Source of the DNA: JBLHGN01 sp047616325
Lineage (GTDB): Bacteria; Pseudomonadota; Gammaproteobacteria; Pseudomonadales; Cellvibrionaceae
Reading direction: 5' to 3'
Length of the DNA stretch: 6,320 bases
NCBI GenBank assembly: GCA_047616325.1
Contig: JBLHGN010000218.1
Span: 1 to 6,320, forward strand
Below the pieces are notes generated by a model. The model ran no database searches and had not been told where the DNA came from. It saw only the letters and a list, made by a program, of their open reading frames with translations. A program made the translations under genes and the position numbers. Positions 1 to 5,189 of this stretch are shown here, one piece after another. Position 1 is the stretch's first letter. Each line of letters begins with the position of its first letter.

Positions 1-430
1 GGCCCCCGCCCCCCACGTAAACCACGGTAGAATATTCATGACATGCACAGATGGGTTTATTGCCTGGTGCGGGATTGGCTTTGTAGACAATGGAGCGATC
101 ATCCAGTGTTTTCGCATGAAGCCTATCTTGAGGCGTACAATCTACTACAAAGCGGTGATAGGAGGCCATATCCTTCGATTGGCTTGTGCGCCATATGAGC
201 TTTTGAATATCATCCCCTTGCGCTACTGCCAAACCATCGGTTAGCGCATCGGTGATGCTAGGATATTGACGTGTGAAAAATGCAGATTTACTCAGATGAA
301 CAACGCTGTTGAGTGAAGTAGTCGATGCTGAATTCGCGTCCATTAGTTCAAAGATAGCATCTTTACGTTTCGGGAACAGGTGATACAGCGTATCGCGAAA
401 ATCTACCAGTTTTTCTCGGATATTTTTCAT
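1..430 (-). CDS. DDE transposase, N-terminal part (runs off left edge)
   Basis: Reading the minus strand from ATG at 430-428 gives 143 codons with no stop before the window edge, so the C-terminal part is outside. The protein starts MKNIREKLVDFRDTLYHLFP and has an N-terminal segment rich in hydrophobic and charged residues. Next come VVDCT at residues 95-99 and AKTLDDRSIVYKAN at 106-119, then GNKPI (123-127) and HEYSTVVYV (131-139). The VDxT, DR..VY.xN, GNKP and YS pattern resembles the start of an RNase H-like catalytic domain in IS4/IS701-like DDE transposases, with Asp97 the likely first catalytic acid. The other acidic residues would lie outside. An AGAGG ribosome binding site sits about 7 nt before the ATG. 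An in-frame GTG at 466 is possible but has no binding site before it, and a stop lies just upstream at 475-473. The transposase class is well supported; the exact IS family is from memory of the motif pattern. Intactness cannot be judged. Confidence 0.75.
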   Translation of the reverse strand, partial: MKNIREKLVDFRDTLYHLFPKRKDAIFELMDANSASTTSLNSVVHLSKSAFFTRQYPSITDALTDGLAVAQGDDIQKLIWRTSQSKDMASYHRFVVDCTPQDRLHAKTLDDRSIVYKANPAPGNKPICACHEYSTVVYVGGGG

Positions 431-432
431 GA

Positions 433-467
433 TGTGCCTCTGAAATTGATGTATTTTCAGAGGCACA
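433..467 (-). promoter_or_regulatory. Hairpin that sequesters the transposase ribosome binding site
   Basis: A perfect 13-bp inverted repeat (433-445 against 455-467, 9-nt loop) ends two bases before the transposase start codon. In minus-strand RNA the 3' arm contains the AGAGG ribosome binding site and the 5' arm contains the complementary CCTCT. Folding would therefore hide the site. Several insertion sequences, IS10 and IS50 being the classic cases, use such structures to block translation from transcripts entering from outside. The fold and its position are seen directly; the inhibitory role is inferred. Confidence 0.6.
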
Positions 468-515
468 AAATTTTATTAATTAAAAAAATTTTGTCTCGAT
501 TAGCGATATTTTGTC
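465..515. repeat. ATTTTGTC repeats and AT-rich dyad at the transposase promoter
   Basis: ATTTTGTC occurs at 488-495 and again at 508-515, exactly 20 bp apart, about two helical turns. The first copy is also part of a perfect 10-bp inverted repeat, ACAAAATTTT at 465-474 against AAAATTTTGT at 485-494, with a 10-bp AT spacer. The direct copies overlap the proposed -10 and -35 boxes of the transposase promoter, so the set could be binding sites for a repressor or for the transposase. It could also be part of the element's terminal region. Low sequence complexity makes some chance repetition possible. Confidence 0.45.
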
Positions 516-517
516 AA
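488..517 (-). promoter_or_regulatory. Probable promoter of the transposase gene
   Basis: On the minus strand a perfect TTGACA (517-512) is followed after 18 nt by CAAAAT (493-488), a 4 of 6 match to TATAAT. The predicted start of transcription is near 481. That RNA would include the whole hairpin at 467-433. A weaker alternative -10, TAAAAT at 475-470, lacks a good -35; it would start inside the hairpin and free the ribosome binding site. The -35 is strong and the -10 only fair. Confidence 0.4.
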
Positions 518-869
518 TAGTTTATTTTATTTATTTTGTTGTTTCTCCACCTGAGGTCGCCCAATCAGTCCAATGCATATGCCACATTGAAACTAGAGCA
601 CGATTACTTCTACTTGCTCGGAGATAGGGGCAACAACATTCAATCTGAACAAAATTCAAATAGCGAAAATCAAATCACTGAAAAAGGCCCATTAGCGACT
701 TTTAACACCTCAGTCAACAAGCTTTTTATAACGACACGTAAAAAGACCTGCATCCATACACAATGCGCATAGCCCTCTTTAAACACAGAAAGAGGGCATT
801 AACACAGGGCAAGCCATACAACACACCCTTGTTATCAAATGGCAAGCTCCGCAGGCACCCTGATTCGCG
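518..869. other. Gene-free stretch between the insertion element and the gltA promoter
   Basis: No reading frame here looks like a protein. The longest one, plus strand 536-772, has a polar composition, no ribosome binding site and no recognisable motif. Overlapping minus-strand frames around 726-992 are rich in Cys and Arg and look like noise. The right-hand end of the transposable element should fall in or just before this stretch, probably where the AT-rich sequence gives way to normal composition around 545. I could not identify its terminal repeat or a target duplication. Apart from the inverted repeat at 772-797 I see no RNA gene or regulatory element. Confidence 0.5.
772..797. repeat. 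9-bp inverted repeat, possible old terminator
   Basis: GCCCTCTTT (772-780) and AAAGAGGGC (789-797) form a perfect 9-bp stem with an 8-nt loop. It resembles an intrinsic terminator stem, but neither strand has a T-run after it. It may be the terminator of a gene lost from this interval, or a protein-binding dyad upstream of the gltA promoter. Confidence 0.4.
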
Positions 870-897
870 TTGACATAGCGTGGGAGCACTATATAGT
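870..897 (+). promoter_or_regulatory. gltA sigma70 promoter
   Basis: A consensus TTGACA (870-875) is followed after 16 nt by TATAGT (892-897), a 5 of 6 match to the -10 box. Transcription should start near 904, giving a gltA leader of about 160 nt. This is the best promoter match in the window and lies correctly for gltA. Confidence 0.65.
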
Positions 898-903
898 TGC
901 GCG

Positions 904-1064
904 TTCCCGCAAGCGGACAAACTGGGGATTGACGACAATTGATCGGGCGCGACACGCCCCCCATTGGCAGCACCGGAACAGCGACAGCACACTAAGCTTT
1001 AAGAAGCTCAAAGCAAACAGAACCAAAAAAATATTACTTCCATAATTGACTACAGGAGTCTGCG
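904..1064 (+). promoter_or_regulatory. Structured 5' leader of gltA with ribosome binding site
   Basis: The predicted leader holds three small stem-loops: CCGC-AA-GCGG near 908-917, GGGCG-CGACA-CGCCC at 945-959, and AGCTT-TAAG-AAGCT at 995-1008. An A-rich single-stranded stretch follows (about 1010-1035). AGGAG at 1054-1058 lies 6 nt before the gltA ATG and is a good ribosome binding site. No known riboswitch class is recognisable. The stems are short and could be ordinary leader structure. Confidence 0.4.
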
Positions 1065-2378
1065 ATGACTGACAAGAAAGCAAGCCTTACGGTTGACGGG
1101 CTAAAAGACCCAATAGAACTACCGGTGTATTCAGGCACTGTAGGACCAGATGTTATCGACATCAGAGCGCTCACGGGTAACGGCTATTTCACGTATGACC
1201 CGGGGTTTGTCTCCACGGCAAGCTGCGAATCAAAAATAACCTATATCGACGGCGACAAGGGCGTATTGCTACACAGAGGCTATGCCATTGAAGAGCTCGC
1301 GGAGAAATCTGACTACTTGGAGACCTGCTTCCTTCTTTTGCATGGAGAGCTTCCAACTCAAAGCGAATATCAAGAATTTACCAGTATTATCAGCAATCAC
1401 ACGATGGTTCACGAATCCATTTCGAGGTTTTTTCGTGGCTTCCACTACGACTCACACCCCATGGCCATGATGTGCGGAATCGTAGGCGCATTGTCCGCGT
1501 TTTATCACGACTCTCTCGACATCAACAATTCACGTCATCGCATAATATCGGCGCACAGGCTCATTGCAAAAATGCCTACCCTCGCGGCTATGTGCTACAA
1601 GCACTCACAGGGTCAGCCCTTTATGTATCCAGACAACCAGTTTGGCTACTCAGAAAACTTCCTTCATATGATGTTTGGCACCCCGTGCGACGACCCAAAA
1701 GTTAGCCCTGTGTTATCGCGAGCAATGGATAAAATCTTCCTTCTCCACGCCGACCACGAACAAAACGCCTCTACGTCAACAGTTCGCTTGGCAGGCTCGT
1801 CTGGCGCCAACCCTTTCGCCTGCATTGCCTCTGGCATTGCCACCCTTTGGGGCCCCGCTCACGGCGGAGCAAACGAGGCCGTATTAGCGATGCTTGAAGA
1901 GATTGGCGACGAAAGCAATATAGATAAGTATGTCGAAAAGGCTAAAGATAAAAACGACCCCTTCCGCCTAATGGGCTTCGGACACAGAGTTTACAAAAAC
2001 TTTGACCCTCGCGCCAAAGTTATGAAAGAAACCTGTGACGAAGTACTGGGAGAACTGGGACTTGAGGACGATCCGCTACTGAAAATCGCCAAACGCCTTG
2101 AACAGATCGCTCTGGAAGACGAGTATTTTATCGAGAAAAAACTTTACCCCAACGTGGATTTCTATTCCGGCATCATCATGAAGGCCATTGGCATTCCAAC
2201 CGACATGTTTACCGTTATTTTTGCCACCGGCCGCACAGTTGGCTGGATTGCACATTGGCACGAAATGCTGACCGATGGTTATCGCATAGGGCGACCACGA
2301 CAATTATACACTGGCTATGCACCACGCAATCTTACCCCACGTAAAACTCGGGTAGTTTTGCAAAAACCGTCCTTTTAG
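1065..2378 (+). CDS. gltA: Citrate synthase, type II (hexameric, NADH-sensitive)
   Basis: The enzyme condenses oxaloacetate and acetyl-CoA to citrate, the entry step of the TCA cycle in the cytoplasm. Family motifs occur in order: HADHEQNAST from residue 228, GPAHGGANEA from 263, FGHRVYKN from 305 and NVDFYSG from 363. By alignment to E. coli the catalytic set is His266, His307 and Asp365, with His231 in the active site. Tyr147, Arg165, Lys169 and Cys208 match the E. coli NADH-site residues Tyr145, Arg163, Lys167 and Cys206, so allosteric NADH inhibition is likely. At 437 residues it is about 10 longer than E. coli GltA, with most of the difference in a basic C-terminal tail that follows the conserved RPRQLYTGY. 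The start is fixed by AGGAG 6 nt upstream and by alignment. The gene has its own promoter and is followed by a hairpin, so it is probably monocistronic. Confidence 0.97.
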   Translation: MTDKKASLTVDGLKDPIELPVYSGTVGPDVIDIRALTGNGYFTYDPGFVSTASCESKITYIDGDKGVLLHRGYAIEELAEKSDYLETCFLLLHGELPTQSEYQEFTSIISNHTMVHESISRFFRGFHYDSHPMAMMCGIVGALSAFYHDSLDINNSRHRIISAHRLIAKMPTLAAMCYKHSQGQPFMYPDNQFGYSENFLHMMFGTPCDDPKVSPVLSRAMDKIFLLHADHEQNASTSTVRLAGSSGANPFACIASGIATLWGPAHGGANEAVLAMLEEIGDESNIDKYVEKAKDKNDPFRLMGFGHRVYKNFDPRAKVMKETCDEVLGELGLEDDPLLKIAKRLEQIALEDEYFIEKKLYPNVDFYSGIIMKAIGIPTDMFTVIFATGRTVGWIAHWHEMLTDGYRIGRPRQLYTGYAPRNLTPRKTRVVLQKPSF

Positions 2379-2394
2379 GCCTACGCCTTCCCAC

Positions 2395-2412
2395 GGGCCG
2401 CTCTTGCGGCCC
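2395..2412 (+). terminator. Hairpin after gltA, possible terminator
   Basis: GGGCCGC (2395-2401), loop TCTT, then GCGGCCC (2406-2412) form a perfect 7-bp GC-only stem 17 nt after the gltA stop. The downstream sequence is pyrimidine-rich but lacks a clean T-run, so it is a weak intrinsic terminator at best. It may instead protect the mRNA 3' end or work together with Rho. Confidence 0.45.
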
Positions 2413-2465
2413 AGCTTCCTCCCCCGACAACCGCAATATAGCGCACACGATTGATCAAAAATCGC

Positions 2466-2494
2466 TCGTGTTTTTTACTGTTCTCTGGTACAAT
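2466..2494 (+). promoter_or_regulatory. deaD promoter, extended -10 type
   Basis: TACAAT (2489-2494) matches 5 of 6 bases of the -10 box and is preceded by TG one base upstream (2486-2487), making an extended -10. The -35 region (about 2466-2471, TCGTGT) is poor, as is common for this promoter type. The predicted start near 2501 gives a leader of about 53 nt, far shorter than the long cold-shock leader of E. coli deaD. AAGG at 2544-2547 serves as ribosome binding site. Confidence 0.5.
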
Positions 2495-2553
2495 ATGCGC
2501 CCTTTTATGTGCTGGCGCCGGTCAGTGCGTTTTAAACACCCACAAGGTAAACC

Positions 2554-4299
2554 ATGTCCGATATACAAACGCCTGAACTGAATTTTTCTGACCTAAATCT
2601 GCCCGAAACTCTGCTTTCGGCGCTAAGCGAAGTGGGTTACGAAACTCCCTCACCGATTCAGGCTGCCACAATCCCCCATTTACTTGCGGGAAAAGACATC
2701 GTCGGCATGGCGCAAACAGGCACAGGGAAAACAGCGGCATTTGCGCTTCCCATCCTGGCAAATATCGATGTAAAGAAAAACACACCGCAAGCTCTGGTGC
2801 TGTGCCCGACTCGCGAGCTTGCTATTCAAGTGGCTGAAGCCTTTCAATCCTATGCGTCTAAAATTCGCGGCTTCCATGTACTGCCAATCTACGGCGGGCA
2901 AGATATGCGAGGACAGTTGCGGGGCCTAGAACGCGGCGCCCACGTTGTCGTAGGCACACCCGGTCGCCTTCTAGATCACTTGCAACGCAAGAGCCTCAAC
3001 CTGAGCAACCTCAAAACACTGGTGCTAGATGAAGCCGACGAAATGCTACGCATGGGCTTTATAGATGATGTTGAATCCATACTTAAAACCACGCCGCCCA
3101 CTCGTCAAGTAGCATTATTTTCCGCAACAATGCCCTCGGCCATTAGACGAGTTGCAGAAAAGTATCTGAAGTCTCCAGAAGAAGTTCGCATTGAAACATC
3201 TGTAACCACCAATGAAAATATCGATCAAAGCTATTGGCTTGTCTGCGGCACTAACAAGCTGGATGCTTTAACAAGAATTCTTGAAGTTGAAATGTTTGAC
3301 GGCATGATTGTTTTTGTACGTACAAAAACTGCAACGGTGGAATTGGCCGACCGACTTAACGCCCGCGGTTATTCAGCAGCACCACTCAACGGTGATATGA
3401 ATCAGAGCGCTAGACAACGGGCAGTTGAACAGTTAAAAAATGGTGGTCTAGACATATTGGTTGCTACGGACATCGCTGCACGCGGGCTGGATGTTGAGAG
3501 AATAAGTCATGTAATGAACTACGACATCCCCTATGACGAAGAAGCCTATGTGCATCGCATTGGACGCACAGGGCGCGCAGGACGTAGCGGCAAGGCCATT
3601 TTATTTGTAGCCCCAAGAGAACGCAGATTACTCCGTTCAATTGAGAAAACCACACGCCAAACCATCAAGCAAATAGAACTGCCGACACGCGACGAACTTA
3701 TCAATAAGCGCGCGCAAGACTTCAAAACGTCTGTCACAGAGGCAATGAGTGCTGGCGCCTCATCAATGTTCCAAAAAATTGTGACTGAACTTTGTGCCGA
3801 ACAAGAAGCCTCCGCTAAAGATATCGCTGCCGCTCTAGTCTATCTAGCACAAAAAGATCGTCCCCTTGTGCCACCGAAAGAAAAAAAGGTACACGAATCG
3901 AAAATATCAAAAGACTTTTCTGAATCTCGCTCATCGCGCGACAAGCGCCCAGAAAGATCAAGCTCCACACGAAAATCACGCAGCGATGATGGGCCCGATG
4001 CGGACATGGAACGCTTTAAAATTGCTGTCGGCCACAATGACAAGGTTACCCCTAGAGAAATCGTTGGCGCTATAGCCAATGAAGCGGGTATTGAAGGTCG
4101 CTTTATTGGCCAAATCAAAATCCAAGACACATTCTCAACGGTTGATCTTCCTTCTGGAATGCCAAAGGCAACGTTTGAAACCCTAAAGAAAATACGTGTT
4201 TGCCAAAAGCCGCTCAATATAGAGAAGTTTTCCGACCAAGCACCACGCAAACCCAGCTCATTCTCCGGCGCACCAGGCAAAAGCAAAAAACAACACTGA
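2554..4299 (+). CDS. deaD: ATP-dependent DEAD-box RNA helicase DeaD/CsdA
   Basis: This RNA helicase unwinds short RNA duplexes; its family acts in 50S assembly, mRNA decay and cold adaptation. All core motifs are intact: Q motif near residues 28-36, Walker A AQTGTGKT (53-60), PTRELA (85-90), TPGR (135-138), DEAD (159-162), SAT (190-192), ATDIAARGLD (304-313) and HRIGRTGR (334-341). After the helicase core come a helical CsdA-type segment (about 370-435) and a charged Ser/Arg/Lys linker (about 440-482). A DbpA-type RNA-binding domain follows (about 485-558, from MERFKIAVGHNDKVTPREIV). This domain order separates DeaD from RhlB, RhlE and SrmB; DbpA itself is shorter. At 581 residues it is somewhat shorter than E. 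coli DeaD (about 629), mainly in the C-terminal basic tail. The start follows AAGG with a 6-nt gap. It appears to be a single-gene transcription unit. Confidence 0.95.
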   Translation: MSDIQTPELNFSDLNLPETLLSALSEVGYETPSPIQAATIPHLLAGKDIVGMAQTGTGKTAAFALPILANIDVKKNTPQALVLCPTRELAIQVAEAFQSYASKIRGFHVLPIYGGQDMRGQLRGLERGAHVVVGTPGRLLDHLQRKSLNLSNLKTLVLDEADEMLRMGFIDDVESILKTTPPTRQVALFSATMPSAIRRVAEKYLKSPEEVRIETSVTTNENIDQSYWLVCGTNKLDALTRILEVEMFDGMIVFVRTKTATVELADRLNARGYSAAPLNGDMNQSARQRAVEQLKNGGLDILVATDIAARGLDVERISHVMNYDIPYDEEAYVHRIGRTGRAGRSGKAILFVAPRERRLLRSIEKTTRQTIKQIELPTRDELINKRAQDFKTSVTEAMSAGASSMFQKIVTELCAEQEASAKDIAAALVYLAQKDRPLVPPKEKKVHESKISKDFSESRSSRDKRPERSSSTRKSRSDDGPDADMERFKIAVGHNDKVTPREIVGAIANEAGIEGRFIGQIKIQDTFSTVDLPSGMPKATFETLKKIRVCQKPLNIEKFSDQAPRKPSSFSGAPGKSKKQH

Positions 4300-4301
4300 C
4301 A

Positions 4302-4326
4302 TTTTGGTTTAGCAAGCAAACCAAAA
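4302..4326 (+). terminator. AT-rich stem-loop just after deaD
   Basis: TTTTGGTTT (4302-4310) and AAACCAAAA (4318-4326) form a perfect 9-bp stem with a 7-nt loop, beginning two bases after the deaD stop. There is no T-run after it and the stem is AT-rich, so termination here is doubtful. Stabilising the deaD mRNA 3' end is an equally fair reading. Confidence 0.35.
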
Positions 4327-4331
4327 GCCAA

Positions 4332-4353
4332 TGAATTCAATGGACTGAATTCA
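4332..4353. repeat. Paired TGAATTCA palindromes
   Basis: The 8-bp palindrome TGAATTCA occurs at 4332-4339 and again at 4346-4353, with centres 14 bp apart. This could be a tandem operator or a chance repeat in the deaD 3' region. Confidence 0.25.
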
Positions 4354-4385
4354 CCGCGTCACAAATCACCGCAAAGAAATGACTG

Positions 4386-4420
4386 ACGGGCCAAAGAAAA
4401 AAATCTAGCCCGTTTCTCTT
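4386..4420 (+). terminator. Candidate intrinsic terminator of deaD
   Basis: ACGGGC (4386-4391) pairs with GCCCGT (4408-4413) across a 16-nt A-rich loop, and the second arm runs into TTTCTCTT. The GC-rich stem with a T-rich tail is the best terminator shape between deaD and raiA, although the loop is long and the stem only 6 bp. Confidence 0.35.
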
Positions 4421-4479
4421 CATCACATACACCACTTGCTATAAAACAGTCCGCAGCTATGCTCTATATGACCCTACTG

Positions 4480-4493
4480 GCGGCTTAAGCCGC
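4480..4493. repeat. 14-bp perfect palindrome GCGGCTTAAGCCGC
   Basis: The sequence is a perfect 14-bp palindrome and can form a 5-bp GC stem with a TTAA loop in RNA. It has no T-run on either side, so it does not look like a terminator. It lies about 160 bp before the proposed raiA transcription start, so an upstream protein-binding site is possible but unproven. Confidence 0.35.
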
Positions 4494-4592
4494 AACAGAC
4501 ATCATAAGTAGCTTGGCCCCTAGAAATTAGCTGTCCAAGAAAGAGGCCTATATGGCATCAAAAAATGAAAAAATTCGCTAGAAAACAGGGCA

Positions 4593-4633
4593 TTGACTCA
4601 AATCAACCATGAAAAAAAATACAGCTTGATATT
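4593..4633 (+). promoter_or_regulatory. Probable FNR/ANR box and -10 element upstream of raiA
   Basis: TTGAC-TCAA-ATCAA (4593-4606) matches 9 of the 10 conserved bases of the FNR/ANR box TTGAT-N4-ATCAA. A possible -10, GATATT (4628-4633, 4 of 6), lies at the right distance: the predicted start near 4640 puts the box centre (4599.5) about 40-41 bp upstream, the class II activator position. The leader would be about 57 nt. The same TTGACT could instead be a plain -35 box, with AAATAC (4617-4622) as a poor -10 at 18-nt spacing. Whether an FNR homologue exists is not visible here. Confidence 0.45.
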
Positions 4634-4696
4634 TGTTAGCGGCAGAGTCACGATAGGGGCGAAAGACAAGAAAACCATCAAGAAAGGAAAGAGAAT

Positions 4697-5041
4697 ATGC
4701 AGATTGAACTTTCAGGTCACCATGTAGATATCACCGACAGCATCAGAGAATCAGTCACTAGCAAGTTAGCTAAAATCGAATCGCACCACCCTCAAATAGG
4801 CGCTCTTACAGTAATAATTACCGTAGAACCCAATATTCAGCGCATCGAAATCACAACAAACTACATGGGAAGTGCCATTGCCGTTCAGGCTAAAGAGAAA
4901 GATCTTTACGCCGCAATTGCCAGCGCAGCAAAAAAGCTAGATGCGCAACTAAGTCACAAAAAAGGAACCGCAAAAGCCTTTAAACATGAAAAACCAGAGC
5001 TTGACGAACCTGAAGACACTAGCCAAATTCAGGCTTTGTGA
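4697..5041 (+). CDS. raiA: Short-form ribosome hibernation factor, HPF/RaiA (YfiA) family
   Basis: Members bind the 30S decoding region and block mRNA and tRNA access, silencing ribosomes in stationary phase or stress. The 114-residue protein has the family's single fold. The N-terminus MQIELSGHHVDITDSIRESV is HPF-like, the first helix carries KLAKIES (23-29), and the second helix contains KEKDLYAAIASAAKKLDAQL (66-85). A basic segment HKKGTAKAFKHEK (87-99) follows, as expected for contact with 16S rRNA. An acidic tail from about residue 101 (LDEPEDTSQIQAL) recalls RaiA, whose tail opposes 100S dimer formation; E. coli HPF (95 residues) lacks it. The long-form dimerisation domain is absent. 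HPF versus RaiA thus cannot be settled from sequence. The start is supported by AGGA 8 nt upstream. The gene is not next to rpoN here, unlike typical hpf. It stands alone behind its own promoter region and converges on ylqF. Confidence 0.9.
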   Translation: MQIELSGHHVDITDSIRESVTSKLAKIESHHPQIGALTVIITVEPNIQRIEITTNYMGSAIAVQAKEKDLYAAIASAAKKLDAQLSHKKGTAKAFKHEKPELDEPEDTSQIQAL

Positions 5042-5057
5042 TACTACCCGGCATTTC

Positions 5058-5089
5058 ATAGATCGGCCGCGCATGTGCGGTTGATCTAT
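5058..5089 (+). terminator. raiA terminator-like hairpin with G-U pairs
   Basis: ATAGATC-GG-CCGC (5058-5070) pairs with GCGG-TT-GATCTAT (5077-5089) around a 6-nt loop. In plus-strand RNA the GG/UU step forms two wobble pairs, giving a continuous 13-bp stem. In minus-strand RNA the same step is an AA/CC mismatch. It begins 16 nt after the raiA stop and is followed only by AGTTTG, so the T-run is weak. It most likely ends raiA transcription before the convergent ylqF. Confidence 0.5.
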
Positions 5090-5189
5090 AGTTTGAAGCG
5101 ATGAACTTATACGACTCTAAAGGTTGTGGCTTGCAAACTGCCAACAATAAAAGACACCAACCACGCTGTATTTTGCAAACACCTAGAAC

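Noticed and set aside
536..772. 78-codon plus-strand reading frame between the insertion element and gltA
   Set aside because: It has no ribosome binding site, polar low-information composition and no recognisable motif, and it starts inside AT-rich sequence probably belonging to the element.
3840..4340. 166-codon minus-strand reading frame opposite the end of deaD
   Set aside because: It is a shadow of the deaD linker and RNA-binding domain, which are clearly coding on the plus strand; the minus product resembles no known protein.
4515..4531. Possible sigma54 promoter (GG...GC) upstream of raiA, considered because hpf often sits beside rpoN
   Set aside because: The GG to GC spacing is 13 nt, not the 10 nt required, and the surrounding bases do not match the -24/-12 consensus.
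4552..4581. Nine-codon frame MASKNEKIR with AAGAGG upstream, in the deaD-raiA gap
   Set aside because: The ribosome binding site is reasonable, but the peptide is too short to support and it lies upstream of the proposed raiA transcription start. Leader peptide function has no further evidence.
5131..5180. Direct repeat TTGCAAAC at 5131-5138 and 5173-5180 between raiA and ylqF
   Set aside because: Eight bases repeated once in a 148-nt gap is expected by chance, and no promoter or attachment-site context supports it.
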